Part shown: in pieces, positions 1 through 7,918 of the stretch
Numbering within the stretch: position 1 is the stretch's first letter
Layout: every line of letters starts with the position of its first letter
DNA from: Erythrobacter fulvus
Lineage (GTDB): Bacteria > Pseudomonadota > Alphaproteobacteria > Sphingomonadales > Sphingomonadaceae
Reading direction: 5' to 3'
NCBI RefSeq assembly: GCF_028595285.1
Contig: NZ_JAQQXQ010000006.1
Coordinates: 124,001 to 188,000 of the forward strand
Length of the DNA stretch: 64,000 bases
Translations under genes and position numbers: made by a program
Notes under the pieces: generated by a model
Databases searched by the model: none
What the model was told of the DNA's origin: nothing
What the model saw: the letters and a program-made list of their open reading frames with translations, nothing else

Positions 1-159
1 CCCCGCCTCCCACGCTTCCGCCTCTGCTTTGGCAGAGGGCTTGTCGAGGGAACGGAGGGTCTTCTGGAGGAACTCTTGGCCCCCGTGGCGGTCCTGCAGG
101 GCCTTGGGGATGCGGACCTTCGCCCGCCACTTGTTGTGCCTGTTCTGTAAGGTCGCCAC
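1..159 (-). CDS. Integrase-like protein, N-terminal fragment (runs off left edge)
   Basis: The first 53 codons of a left-reading gene are visible, starting at a GTG (159-157) with GGAG about six bases upstream. The translation begins VATLQNRHNKWRAKVRIPKA and ends ...SAKAEAEAWEAG. This is the pattern of the small N-terminal arm-binding region of many phage and island tyrosine recombinases: a K-W-x-A-x-V-R strand, then a strand ending in a 'T-x-x-S-L-x-K...A-x-A-E-A-W' helix. The catalytic domain (R-H-R-Y) lies outside the window, so the assignment rests on this short stretch. Four 13-bp direct repeats sit immediately upstream. If correct, a prophage or genomic island lies to the left of this window. 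Confidence 0.6.
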   Translation of the reverse strand, partial: MATLQNRHNKWRAKVRIPKALQDRHGGQEFLQKTLRSLDKPSAKAEAEAWEAG

Positions 160-176
160 CTTTGTCTCCGATTCTC

Positions 177-228
177 TGTGGGCCAGTTCTGTGGGCCAGC
201 TTTGTGGGCCAGCTTTGTGGTCCAAGAG
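177..228. repeat. Four 13-bp direct repeats (iterons) upstream of the integrase-like gene
   Basis: The unit TGTGGGCCAGCTT recurs at exactly 13-bp spacing, starting at 177, 190, 203 and 216. Copies 1-3 share TGTGGGCCAG and the fourth diverges (TGTGGTCCAAGAG). The array starts 17 bp upstream of the GTG start, inside the probable promoter of the integrase-like gene. Possible roles are arm-type or excisionase sites, or a repressor-binding array. The rest of 229-428 contains no gene that I can support; a short inverted repeat (GGCGG...CCGCC, about 388-404) downstream of the symporter gene could be a weak terminator. Confidence 0.7.
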
Positions 229-428
229 CCTCTGAAATACAAGGGTTTCGTGAGGTTTCAAGGCGTTAAGGGGTGCTTGTCTCGGGCTCCTGTCACCCCT
301 GCCAAGCGCCGGTATTTCCGCAGCCCTTGCGTGCCGCGACTTTCCCGCATTTACGGTTTTCGATCGCGGCGCCCGGCCGCGCGTGCGGCGGTCATGCCGC
401 CGTCACCGCGCGCAGGTTTGTCGCCTGA

Positions 429-1952
429 TCAGTATTCCTCGGGCTCTTCGGGGGTTTCGGCGTGGAAATCCTTGCCCGCCTTGCGCTCGCCGCGGGCCAA
501 CTTGAACACCACGCCCGACAGCAGCAGCAGCGCCAGCAGGTTGGGCAGCACCATCAGCGCATTGGCAATGTCGCCCATGCGCCAGATCAGATCCGATTCG
601 CGGCTTGCCCCGACATAGATGCCCACGCACCACAGCACCCGCCAGCCAATGTGCAGCAGCTTTTCCCCGCTTCGGGTCGAGCCCGGGATGCGGTCGTAGA
701 TGAAGGTGATCGCGCGCTCGCCGTAATAGCTCCATGTCAGCAGCGTGGTGAACACGAACAGGATCAGCGCGATGCTCGCGATCAGCGTGCCGATCGGGAT
801 TGCGGCGACCTGATAGGGGAACGCCGCGGCAAAGGCACCGCTGGTCACCGCGAAGCCGTTGAGATCGGATTGCCACGCGTGCTTCACCGCTTCGCCGCCA
901 TGGGTGAAGGGGCCTTCGACCGTGAGAATCACCAGCGCCGTCATGGTGCAGATCACGATGGTGTCGATGAACGTGCCGAGCATCGCCATGCGGCCCTGCT
1001 GTTCGGGATCGTCGGTTTGCGCCACGGCGTGCGCGATCGGGGTCGAACCCTGACCCGCCTCGTTCGAGAACAGCCCGCGCGCAACGCCCGCCCGGATCGC
1101 CAGGATCACCGCCGCGCCGACGAAACCGCCGCTTGCCGCCTGCGGGTTGAACGCGCCGTGGAAGATGCGCTGGAAGGTTTCCGGAATGTCCTGCAGGTTG
1201 AGCAGGATCGCGAGGATCGCCATGACGATGTAGGCGGCGGCCATGAACGGCACGACGCTTTCGGCGACGCGGCCGATCGACTTGATCCCGCCGATGATGA
1301 CGACGAACACCGCGCCCGCAACGATCAGGCCGGCGACCCATTCCTCCATGCCGAACAGCTCGTTGAAGCTATCCGCCACGGCGTTCGCTTGAATGCCGTT
1401 ACCGGTGACCAGCGCCGAAATCAGTGTGCCGACGCAGAAGAATACCGCCAGCCAGGTCCATTTCGGGCCGAGGCCGAGCATGATGTAGCTCATCGGGCCG
1501 CCGCGCTTGGTCCCGTCGCTGGTGGTTTCGCGGTAACGGATCGCGAGGCTGCCTTCGGCGAAGGCGAGCGCCATGCCGAACAGCGCCGTAATCCACATCC
1601 AGAAGATCGCCCCCGGCCCGCCCAGCGCGATTGCGGTGGCCACCCCGGCGAGGTTGCCGGTGCCCACCTGTCCAGAAAGCGCGGTGGAAAGTGCGGCAAA
1701 GGGGCTGATTTCGCCCGCGCCTTCGCCCTTGCGGCCCGCGAACAGCCCCTTGATCGAGGCGCCGAGTTTGGTCACCGGATAGAAGCGCAGGCCCGCCATG
1801 AACCACAGGCCCGCACCCAGCAGCAGCACCGCCAGCGGGGGTATCGGGATGACCTGCACCCCGTCCCAGGTTCCGCCCCAGATGAAATCCGCCACATTGG
1901 TGACGGGGCCGAGCAGCACTTCGTCGAAGGTTGCGGGCTGGCCTGCTGCCAT
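429..1952 (-). CDS. Sodium:alanine/glycine symporter, AGCS family
   Basis: Predicted inner-membrane transporter of 507 residues, normal for the AGCS (AlsT/DagA) family that imports alanine or glycine with Na+. Family landmarks include the N-terminal WGG-T segment, a SGQVGTGNLAGVATAIALGG stretch in which Gly-Thr-Gly-Asn is the family hallmark, and about ten further hydrophobic segments. An in-frame extension to 2009 exists, but ATG 1952 gives the expected family N-terminus (MAAGQPATFDEV) and is preceded by GGGGA. The gene stands alone, divergent from secE. Substrate identity among small amino acids cannot be read from sequence alone. Confidence 0.9.
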   Translation of the reverse strand: MAAGQPATFDEVLLGPVTNVADFIWGGTWDGVQVIPIPPLAVLLLGAGLWFMAGLRFYPVTKLGASIKGLFAGRKGEGAGEISPFAALSTALSGQVGTGNLAGVATAIALGGPGAIFWMWITALFGMALAFAEGSLAIRYRETTSDGTKRGGPMSYIMLGLGPKWTWLAVFFCVGTLISALVTGNGIQANAVADSFNELFGMEEWVAGLIVAGAVFVVIIGGIKSIGRVAESVVPFMAAAYIVMAILAILLNLQDIPETFQRIFHGAFNPQAASGGFVGAAVILAIRAGVARGLFSNEAGQGSTPIAHAVAQTDDPEQQGRMAMLGTFIDTIVICTMTALVILTVEGPFTHGGEAVKHAWQSDLNGFAVTSGAFAAAFPYQVAAIPIGTLIASIALILFVFTTLLTWSYYGERAITFIYDRIPGSTRSGEKLLHIGWRVLWCVGIYVGASRESDLIWRMGDIANALMVLPNLLALLLLSGVVFKLARGERKAGKDFHAETPEEPEEY

Positions 1953-2072
1953 AAATCGTGATCCCCGAATTTGTGTGGTCTTTATGACCCTGTTGTGTCG
2001 GCCGCGCACGCTAGAGGCCGCGTGTGGCCTTGCCTAGTCCCGCAGCCACGCTTTTCCGCATCGCCCCCCGGC

Positions 2073-2090
2073 TGATGCACGCGTGCATCA
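2073..2090. promoter_or_regulatory. 18-bp perfect palindrome between symporter and secE
   Basis: TGATGCACGCGTGCATCA is a perfect 18-bp inverted repeat in the 293-bp region between the divergent symporter (start 1952) and secE (start 2246). The symmetry and location suit a binding site for a dimeric regulator. The remainder of 1953-2245 shows no gene; in particular there is no tRNA-Trp, which often precedes secE. Confidence 0.45.
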
Positions 2091-2245
2091 TCTTGCATTT
2101 GCCGCGGGCCGCGCGTAAGAGCCTTGCGTCTTCCCGACATCGGCAATCATTGGGCCCCTCCGGCGACCTTGTCCCGGACGGCGCGGACCCCTACCTGAAA
2201 GCCGCCGGGCAAGATGCAAGGCTATCGCGAAGGAACCGGGCTATC

Positions 2246-2476
2246 ATGGCCGAACAGAAAAACGTTGCTGAAGAAAAGAAGCGCAAGACCTCGGTGGCGG
2301 AATTCGTCAGCCAGGTGCGCACCGAAACCGGCAAGATCGTGTGGCCGACCCGCGAGGAAACCGTCCGCACGGCGATCTTCGTGTTCATCTTCATGCTGAT
2401 CCTGTCGCTGTTTTTCCTCGGCATCGACAGCGTGTTCGGAGCGCTGGTGCGCGCCGCGATCGGCCTGCTGCAGTAA
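2246..2476 (+). CDS. secE: Preprotein translocase subunit SecE
   Basis: A 76-residue protein with a charged N-terminus (residues 1-38), the conserved KIVWPTREE motif (about 34-42) and a single C-terminal transmembrane helix. This is the short single-span SecE typical of most bacteria other than enterics. It stabilises SecY in the SecYEG inner-membrane channel. The ATG at 2246 was chosen over an upstream in-frame ATG (2024) because it gives the expected family N-terminus. nusG begins 52 bp downstream in the usual secE-nusG order. Confidence 0.95.
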   Translation: MAEQKNVAEEKKRKTSVAEFVSQVRTETGKIVWPTREETVRTAIFVFIFMLILSLFFLGIDSVFGALVRAAIGLLQ

Positions 2477-2528
2477 GGCCCGCTTTTCTCCGGGCTTGCC
2501 CCGTCAGACGCATTTCCAAGGACACACC

Positions 2529-3065
2529 ATGGCTCGCTGGTACATCATCCACGCTTATTCGGGTTTCGAGAACAAGGTCCGCGACGCGATTATTTCCGAA
2601 GCCGATCGGCTCGGCCTGTCGGACGGGGTCGAGGACGTGCAGGTCCCGACCGAAACCGTGACCGAAGTGAAGCGCGGCAAGAAGGTTCAGGTCGAACGCA
2701 AGTTCATGCCCGGCTATGTGCTGGCCAAGCTGAACATGACCGACGACATCTACCACCTCGTCAAGAACACGCCGAAGGTCACCGGCTTCCTCGGTTCGGG
2801 CAACAAGCCGCAGCCGATTTCCGAAAAGGAAGCCGCGCGCTATTTCGGCGGGGTGGAAGAAGCCAAGGCCGCGCCCAAGCGCGACATCAGCGTCGATTAC
2901 GAGATCGGCGATTCGGTCAAGGTGCTCGACGGCCCGTTCGCCAGCTTCAACGGCATCGTGGAAGAGCTCGATTTCGACAAGGCCAAGGTCAAGGTGTCGG
3001 TCTCGATCTTCGGCCGCGCGACCCCGGTCGAGCTCGATTTCGAGCAAGTGGAACTCGCGAAGTAA
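2529..3065 (+). CDS. nusG: Transcription termination/antitermination factor NusG
   Basis: A 178-residue protein with an N-terminal NGN domain (MARWYIIHAYSGFENKVRD...) that binds RNA polymerase, and a C-terminal KOW domain (about 120-178; GDSVKVLDGPFASFNGIVEE) that contacts Rho or ribosomal protein S10. Length and both domains are standard. The track from 2496 extends 11 residues upstream, but ATG 2529 gives the canonical start. It lies in a secE-nusG unit, followed after 344 bp by rplK. Confidence 0.96.
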   Translation: MARWYIIHAYSGFENKVRDAIISEADRLGLSDGVEDVQVPTETVTEVKRGKKVQVERKFMPGYVLAKLNMTDDIYHLVKNTPKVTGFLGSGNKPQPISEKEAARYFGGVEEAKAAPKRDISVDYEIGDSVKVLDGPFASFNGIVEELDFDKAKVKVSVSIFGRATPVELDFEQVELAK

Positions 3066-3082
3066 AAACCCGCCCGGGCATC

Positions 3083-3274
3083 TGTCAGCGCAAGCGGCGC
3101 TTCGCGACGCGCGAAGCGGCGGATGCGGCGGCGCTGGCGGCGGAGGTTCCCTTGCGCACCTACAAGTGCGCGCTGTGCCACCGCTTCCACCTCACCAGCC
3201 GCACCAAGGGACTGCGTCCGCCCCGAGATTTGGCGCGCGCGGTTTCGGTTGATTTTCTCGGCCCGCCCGACTAA
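3083..3274 (+). pseudogene. Zinc-ribbon-like small reading frame lacking a start codon
   Basis: An open frame ending at TAA 3272-3274 encodes a 63-residue stretch starting CQRKRRFATREAADAAAL and continuing LRTYKCALCHRFHLTSR. The spacing of Cys/Lys-Arg-Arg-Phe, an Ala-rich helix, then Y-K-C-x-x-C-x-x-x-H-L-T-S-R is that of a widespread family of small zinc-ribbon proteins. Reading upstream in the same frame well into nusG (to about 2890) shows no ATG, GTG or TTG, and no Shine-Dalgarno sequence precedes it. It is therefore either a gene that lost its start, a relic, or one using a non-standard start. The frame has no internal stop, so decay must be recent or absent. Confidence 0.4.
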
Positions 3275-3308
3275 GCGCGCGCCTTCGCTGCCCGTGGGGT
3301 AGTGATTC

Positions 3309-3353
3309 CGTGCGGGAGCCCCTGTGATGCACGCAGCAGGGGCGTTTGACCGC
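3309..3353 (+). promoter_or_regulatory. Structured mRNA leader of rplK-rplA, possible L1 autoregulatory site
   Basis: A nested hairpin precedes rplK. An inner stem GCCCCTG (3318-3324) pairs with CAGGGGC (3337-3343). An outer stem GCGG (3312-3315) pairs with CCGC (3350-3353). An asymmetric internal loop (GA versus GTTTGA) separates them. GGGAG and GTGATG motifs, which resemble the L1-binding region of 23S rRNA, are present. In many bacteria L1 represses its own operon by binding such a leader; its application here is inference. Confidence 0.45.
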
Positions 3354-3409
3354 TTAACATGAGCCCGGATGGAAACAGCCGGGCAACAGTGCGACAGGAG
3401 TAAGGCCTC

Positions 3410-3841
3410 ATGGCCAAGAAAATCGAAGGCTATATCAAGCTGCAGGTGCCCGCGGGCTCTGCAACGCCCTCGCCGCCGATCGGCCCGGCGCTGGGTCAGC
3501 GCGGCGTCAACATCATGGAATTCTGCAAGGCGTTCAACGCCTCCACGCAGGAGATGGAAAAGGGCATGCCGATCCCGACCGTGATCACGGTCTATGCGGA
3601 TCGCTCGTTCACCTTCATCACCAAGACCCCGCCCGCGTCCTACTTCCTCAAGAAGGCCGCCAAGCTGTCGTCGGGCTCGAAGGAACCGGGCAAGGTTGTC
3701 GCCGGCAAGGTGACCCAGAGCCAGATCCGCGAAATCGCGGAAGCCAAGATGGCCGATCTTAACGCCAACGACGTCGACATGGCGATGCGCATCATCGAGG
3801 GTTCTGCCCGTTCGATGGGCCTTGAAGTGGTGGAGGGCTGA
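3410..3841 (+). CDS. rplK: 50S ribosomal protein L11
   Basis: A 143-residue protein with the invariant [22 protein letters not shown] segment (about 21-42) that forms part of the GTPase-associated centre with 23S rRNA, and a C-terminal RNA-binding domain (about 75-143). Length is standard. The ATG at 3410 follows an AGGAG-type site. rplA starts five bases after the stop, so the two are one transcript behind the structured leader at 3309-3353. Confidence 0.97.
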   Translation: MAKKIEGYIKLQVPAGSATPSPPIGPALGQRGVNIMEFCKAFNASTQEMEKGMPIPTVITVYADRSFTFITKTPPASYFLKKAAKLSSGSKEPGKVVAGKVTQSQIREIAEAKMADLNANDVDMAMRIIEGSARSMGLEVVEG

Positions 3842-3845
3842 TCCG

Positions 3846-4538
3846 ATGGCGAAGATTACCAAGAAGGCAAAGGTGCTCGCAGGTCTCGATCGCGAGAAGC
3901 TCTATTCGGTCGAAGAAGCGCTGGCCACCCTGCGCCAGTTCAAGGGCAAGTTTGACGAAACCGTCGAAGTCGCCATGAACCTCGGCGTCGATCCGCGTCA
4001 CGCCGACCAGATGGTGCGCGGCATGGTGTCGCTGCCCTCGGGCACCGGCAAGGACGTGAAGGTTGCGGTGTTCGCGCGCGGCGACAATGCCGAAAAGGCG
4101 CTGGCCGCCGGGGCCGACAAGGTCGGTGCGGAAGACCTCATGGAAGACATGATGGCCGGCAACCTCGACTATGACCGCGTGATCGCGTCGCCCGACATGA
4201 TGGGCATCGTCGGTCGTCTGGGCAAGGTGCTCGGCCCCAAGGGCCTGATGCCTAACCCCAAGCTCGGCACCGTGACCCCGAACGTGGCGCAGGCCGTGAC
4301 CGACGCCAAGGCTGGTCAGGTCGAATTCCGCGTGGAAAAGCAGGGCATCATCCACTCGGGCATCGGCAAGCTCAGCTTCTCCGATGACGCGCTGAAGGCC
4401 AACTTCAAGGCGCTGACCGAAGCGGTGGTCAAGGCCAAGCCGTCGGGTGCCAAGGGCAAGTATGTCCGCAAGGTCACCGTGACGTCGTCGATGGGCCCCG
4501 GCCTCAAGGTCGACCTCGGCGAAGTCGAAGGCGCCTAA
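3846..4538 (+). CDS. rplA: 50S ribosomal protein L1
   Basis: A 230-residue ribosomal protein of the L1 stalk, involved in release of E-site tRNA and often the autogenous repressor of the rplKA operon. It has the family signature around residues 115-145 ([26 protein letters not shown] in outline) and normal length. ATG 3846 is four bases past the rplK stop. In most bacteria rplJL-rpoBC follow; here the next gene is unrelated, so that part of the cluster lies elsewhere. Confidence 0.97.
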   Translation: MAKITKKAKVLAGLDREKLYSVEEALATLRQFKGKFDETVEVAMNLGVDPRHADQMVRGMVSLPSGTGKDVKVAVFARGDNAEKALAAGADKVGAEDLMEDMMAGNLDYDRVIASPDMMGIVGRLGKVLGPKGLMPNPKLGTVTPNVAQAVTDAKAGQVEFRVEKQGIIHSGIGKLSFSDDALKANFKALTEAVVKAKPSGAKGKYVRKVTVTSSMGPGLKVDLGEVEGA

Positions 4539-4549
4539 GCCAGACGAAG

Positions 4550-4575
4550 CGGGCGTTTTTTGCGCCCGGCTTTCT
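4550..4575 (+). terminator. Probable terminator after rplA
   Basis: CGGGCG (4550-4555) pairs with CGCCCG (4563-4568) across a T-rich loop, followed by a pyrimidine-rich stretch. It is positioned just after rplA. The U-tract is poor, so strength is uncertain. Confidence 0.4.
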
Positions 4576-4743
4576 GCACAGAACGAAGGGTCGGGAGCCG
4601 GTTGGCTTTCCGGCCCTTTCGTTTGCGGCTTGCGTCGATTACCCCCTTGATTTCTCGCCCCGCAGCGCCACTTTATCGGGATAGCCGGGCGGGCTTCTCT
4701 CCCTCTCTTCGCCGCGCGGTTTTCGAGAACAAAAGGACCGTTA

Positions 4744-5040
4744 ATGGCCGTTTCACCCGACGACGGGTCGTATCTTGATCCCAAGTGGTTTGTCATCGGC
4801 TTCGCGTTCGCCGCTGTTGCGCTCATTCTGCATTACGATCTCAGGCTCGGCATCGCCGCAGGTGCGCTGTTGGGCGTGATTGCCGCGCTGTGGCTCTATT
4901 TCGTCTTGCGTTTCGGCCTGCTCGGCGGAGACCGGCCTTCGGAACGCCGGATGATGCTCGACCGGTTCCGCCAGCAGCTCAGCAACCGCAGCAGCGCGGC
5001 CGATCAGGCCGATGACGGCGATAGCGGATCAGGCGCGTAG
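4744..5040 (+). CDS. Small membrane protein of unknown function
   Basis: A 98-residue protein with two predicted transmembrane helices (about 15-30 and 33-57) separated by a short turn, and a charged, Ser/Asp-rich C-terminal tail (RPSERRMMLDRFRQQ...). No family is recognised. It stands alone after rplA and overlaps the convergent acyltransferase gene by 12 bp. A role cannot be assigned. Confidence 0.65.
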   Translation: MAVSPDDGSYLDPKWFVIGFAFAAVALILHYDLRLGIAAGALLGVIAALWLYFVLRFGLLGGDRPSERRMMLDRFRQQLSNRSSAADQADDGDSGSGA

Positions 5041-5940
5041 TCCGGCGCGGATCCGCGCCAATATCCCGGAACGTTCGGCCAGCGTTCTGGCCTGTGCAAC
5101 GCCGCTATCAAACGCCCCGCGCGAGGCCAGCAGCGCCCGGTTGGCCAGCGTCGGGCGCAGCAAGACGAGGCTGGAACAGGCGGCGCTGTGGGTGCCGAAC
5201 ATCGCCTTGTGCGCGCCTTCGCCTTCGGTGAAGTCGAACCACCGATAACGTTCTTCGGCAAACAACCGCTCGAGCGCATCCATCTGCAGCACCGTCCCGG
5301 GGGACAGGCGCGCATGGTCGGGATCATAGCCCAGATGCGCATAGACCAGCGTCGCCCCGGTTACCGGCAGCGACAGATAGGCGATGGCGCTTCCGCCCGC
5401 GTGCAGCAGGAAGGCGCGCATCCGGCCATCCTCCGCCGCTTCCATCATTGCGCGCCGTGCGGCCGCACTGTCGGGGAGCCCCGCATCGAGCAGCCGCGCC
5501 TGATAGGTGCGCGCCGACAGCGGTAGCGCGGCGGCAAGAAAGGCTTCGATCTCGGCAGGGGTGCGGTGTTCGGTCACGGTGTAACCGCCGGTCTCCTCGG
5601 CCAGTTTGCGCGCCTTGCGCCGCAGGGTCGATCGGGTCTTGCCCGAAAACCGCGCGAGATAGTCGGCAAAACTGCCCGCCATGTCGATATAGTGGCGCCG
5701 ATAATCCTGCCGTCCGCCTGCGAGAAAGCCGGGATAGCGCGCGGTGATCGCGGTCAGCCGATCGCTGGGCGCTGAAAGGACGCGCAGCCCGTCGGGGCCG
5801 GGATCGGGCGGTTCGGGCAGGTCGCTTGCCAGCACCTGTTCAAGCCCGAAGCTCCATGTCGCAATTGTGCGCGGCACCGCCAGCAGACGGCGGGCGCCGA
5901 TGGTGAAATCGATCGGAACGCGCTGCGCTGCGGCCATCAT
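5029..5940 (-). CDS. GNAT-family acyltransferase, FemAB/CelD (BioF2-like) type
   Basis: A 303-residue protein with a C-terminal acetyltransferase-like domain (about 115-260). The basic SGKTRSTLRRKARKL stretch and the later YRWFDFTEGEGAHKAMFG segment are typical of the FemAB/CelD-like proteins often found with exopolysaccharide genes. An upstream in-frame start (5979) would overlap the preceding gene; ATG 5940 has AGGGG at the right spacing, just after that gene's TAG. The two genes are eight bases apart and very likely cotranscribed. Acyl donor and acceptor are unknown; a cell-envelope or exopolysaccharide substrate is the best guess. Confidence 0.75.
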   Translation of the reverse strand: MMAAAQRVPIDFTIGARRLLAVPRTIATWSFGLEQVLASDLPEPPDPGPDGLRVLSAPSDRLTAITARYPGFLAGGRQDYRRHYIDMAGSFADYLARFSGKTRSTLRRKARKLAEETGGYTVTEHRTPAEIEAFLAAALPLSARTYQARLLDAGLPDSAAARRAMMEAAEDGRMRAFLLHAGGSAIAYLSLPVTGATLVYAHLGYDPDHARLSPGTVLQMDALERLFAEERYRWFDFTEGEGAHKAMFGTHSAACSSLVLLRPTLANRALLASRGAFDSGVAQARTLAERSGILARIRAGLRA

Positions 5941-5947
5941 GCGGCCC

Positions 5948-6925
5948 CTAAAGCGCGCCGTAGAGCGTGTTCGAGACAAACTGCTCGGCCAGCCGCATCC
6001 CGGTGCGGATCGTGCTGGCGGGCAGCGGCTCGCTCGGGTTGCCGGGCGTGGCCAGCGGAGGCGGATTGTCGCGGAAGTTCCCGGTCTCGATCCTGCGCAT
6101 GGTTGCCAGGCTGCGCACCAGTCCGGCGAAGCGGCGGCGCACGATGCGGTTCACCGCAAGCTTGCGACGGTTGATGAGTTCGAAGGAGTGGCTCACCAGC
6201 GTGAAGCTTTCCCGCCCGCTATCGCGCGCATGGCGGATCGCGGCGAGCATTTCGGCAAGCGTCAGCGCGGTGATCTGGGCGTGGCGCTGGCCGCCGCTGA
6301 TGGTGCCGATTGTGCCGGCCGGAACCTCGATCACGCCCTCGTGCAGCACCGGATCACGATCGTTCGGGCCCAGGCTGATCCGGCACACGCCGTCGGTCAA
6401 GGCCGGGCAATGGCTCGCATCATAGGTGATGCCGATATGCGCCAGCGCCCGCAGCGTTGCATCGTCGGCACCGTAATTGCCCGCGCGAAAGGCGACCGGG
6501 ACCGGTGCGCCCGCCGCCACCAGAGTGCGTCGGGCATATTCGAGAATTGCGCACTGATCCTCGAACGGGAAATCGGCGATGTTCTTGCCCGTCCGCCGGG
6601 ATCGCAGCGGATTGGCGGCACCGGCAAGTTCGAGCCATTCGGTGTGGCAATGCAACTGCACGTCCTGCCCGGCAGCGACGATCGGGCCGACCACGTCCTC
6701 TATCGCCGCGACGCCCCAGACAAGCGCGGGCATCGGATCGACGAAAAACACGGCTTTCTGCCCGTGGCGGGCCAGCAATTCGAGCTTGTGGGGGATGCCC
6801 GCCGGACCTTCGGGTGTGAGGCACGCGATCGAGCGGGTATAGTTTTCTGCCCGGTCGGCCGACCCCGGCCCGGTATAGAGCCCCGAGGAATACTCGGTGT
6901 CGATGGTGAGGAATACACGGGTCAT
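5948..6925 (-). CDS. Polysaccharide deacetylase-like (NodB-fold) protein
   Basis: A 325-residue protein with the NodB-fold markers: an N-terminal FLTIDTEYS strand carrying the acidic residue, an HCHTEW motif (about 93-98) in the position of the metal-binding His motif, and an FRAGNYGADDATLRAL motif (about 146-161). Such proteins deacetylate or otherwise modify N-acetylated sugars. A TTG nine bases upstream is an alternative start; the ATG was preferred. Its partner gene is an acyltransferase, which supports polysaccharide modification. Whether it is catalytically active cannot be judged. Confidence 0.75.
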   Translation of the reverse strand: MTRVFLTIDTEYSSGLYTGPGSADRAENYTRSIACLTPEGPAGIPHKLELLARHGQKAVFFVDPMPALVWGVAAIEDVVGPIVAAGQDVQLHCHTEWLELAGAANPLRSRRTGKNIADFPFEDQCAILEYARRTLVAAGAPVPVAFRAGNYGADDATLRALAHIGITYDASHCPALTDGVCRISLGPNDRDPVLHEGVIEVPAGTIGTISGGQRHAQITALTLAEMLAAIRHARDSGRESFTLVSHSFELINRRKLAVNRIVRRRFAGLVRSLATMRRIETGNFRDNPPPLATPGNPSEPLPASTIRTGMRLAEQFVSNTLYGAL

Positions 6926-6993
6926 CACGCCCAATACCTTAAAGGCAAAGGGTTAAGAGCCCGTGATGATGTATCTTTTTGCGCCGAAACGCG

Positions 6994-7755
6994 TCAGATG
7001 CCGCCTGGCGTGCAGTCGTGTCCGTGGGTGGAAAGCCCGTCGCTAAGGGCGTCGCAACAGCTTTTCAGGTCTTCCGCGCTGGTCGAGCGAACCACGAAAT
7101 TCGCCCCCACCCGGCCTTCGCGGAAGAACGGATAGGAGCCGATCTGGCAGGTTTCGTGCTCGGCTTCGACCTGTCGCAGCAGATCGGCAACCTCGCTTTC
7201 GGCGACCCAGCAGCCGATCGTTTCGGACAGCAGCGGCGCGCCGCCTTCGAGCTGGCCGGTGAGCGCGTCGAGCATGCCGGCGGTGATGTGCGGCACGCCC
7301 GCCATCAGGAACAGGTTGCCGCGGCGGATGCCCGGCGCCCCCGACATGCGGTTGGGGATGAGCTCCGAGCCTTCGGGCACCCGCGCCATCCTTAGGCGAC
7401 CTTCGTTGAGCCCGCCCTTGCTGGCGTAATAGCGTTCGAGCAGCGCCCGCGCTTCGGGGTGGATGACGACCGGCACGCCCAGCGCCGCGGCGACCGCGTC
7501 CACGGTGATGTCATCATGGGTCGGGCCGATCCCGCCGGTGGTGAACAGGTAATCGTAGGCTGCTCGCAGCGCGTTGACCGCTTCGACGATGCGGCTCTCT
7601 ACGTCCGGCACAACCCGCACCTCGGCCAGGCGGATGCCCTGCACCTGTAGCCAGCTCGCCACCTGTGCGATGTTCTTGTCCTGCGTGCGGCCGGAGAGGA
7701 TTTCGTCGCCGATGACGATGAGCCCGGCGGTCCAGATTTTTTCGGGAGAGGTCAT
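6994..7755 (-). CDS. CinA-type molybdopterin-binding domain protein (COG1058)
   Basis: A 253-residue protein whose first 165 residues match the MoaB/Mog-like domain of CinA: IVIGDEILSGRTQDKN, then FTTGGIGPTHDDIT with the GG-x-G-x-x-x-x-D motif, and later PGIRRGNLFLMAGVP. It lacks the C-terminal NMN deamidase domain of full-length CinA. Members are annotated as competence/damage-inducible protein A, though the short form has no settled function; nicotinamide-nucleotide processing is one suggestion. Confidence 0.85.
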   Translation of the reverse strand: MTSPEKIWTAGLIVIGDEILSGRTQDKNIAQVASWLQVQGIRLAEVRVVPDVESRIVEAVNALRAAYDYLFTTGGIGPTHDDITVDAVAAALGVPVVIHPEARALLERYYASKGGLNEGRLRMARVPEGSELIPNRMSGAPGIRRGNLFLMAGVPHITAGMLDALTGQLEGGAPLLSETIGCWVAESEVADLLRQVEAEHETCQIGSYPFFREGRVGANFVVRSTSAEDLKSCCDALSDGLSTHGHDCTPGGI

Positions 7756-7819
7756 GAGAGGGGATTAGGCGCTTCGTCTGATCGTCTCAAGCGCGTACAG
7801 CAGCCGGTGGCACAAGAAC

Positions 7820-7880
7820 CGGTTGCGTCAGCAACCGCAAGGCCGACCGGCCGCCCGCAGCGATGCGACCTTCAGGTCGC
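7820..7880. repeat. Two adjacent hairpins in the intergenic region after the monooxygenase
   Basis: CGGTTGC (7820-7826) pairs with GCAACCG (7831-7837) and GCGACCT (7865-7871) pairs with AGGTCGC (7874-7880). Together they fill most of the 163-bp space between the left-reading monooxygenase stop and the CinA-like gene. They could terminate monooxygenase transcription or be members of a dispersed palindromic family. No T-run follows, so a Rho-independent terminator is not proven. Confidence 0.45.
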
Positions 7881-7918
7881 GTGAGCGAGGATATCGCCGC
7901 CCGGAGGGGCTGCGCACA

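Noticed and set aside
177..228. CRISPR-like repeats
   Set aside because: The 13-bp units are contiguous with no spacers.
270..304. Sequence ending TCACCCCTGCCA that resembles a tRNA 3' end near the integrase
   Set aside because: No T-loop consensus (TTCGA) or matching acceptor 5' strand is present, so it is not a tRNA and only weakly a tRNA-end duplication.
462..1961. Long open frame (499 codons) opposite the symporter gene
   Set aside because: It is the antisense shadow of a GC-rich coding gene; composition is Arg/His/Asp-rich and matches no family.
5029..6925. XrtA/PEP-CTERM-associated FemAB and polysaccharide deacetylase, which would link to the PEP-CTERM protein at 40 kb
   Set aside because: The deacetylase N-terminus does not look like the XrtA-associated type, and no exosortase is adjacent; the link is only thematic.
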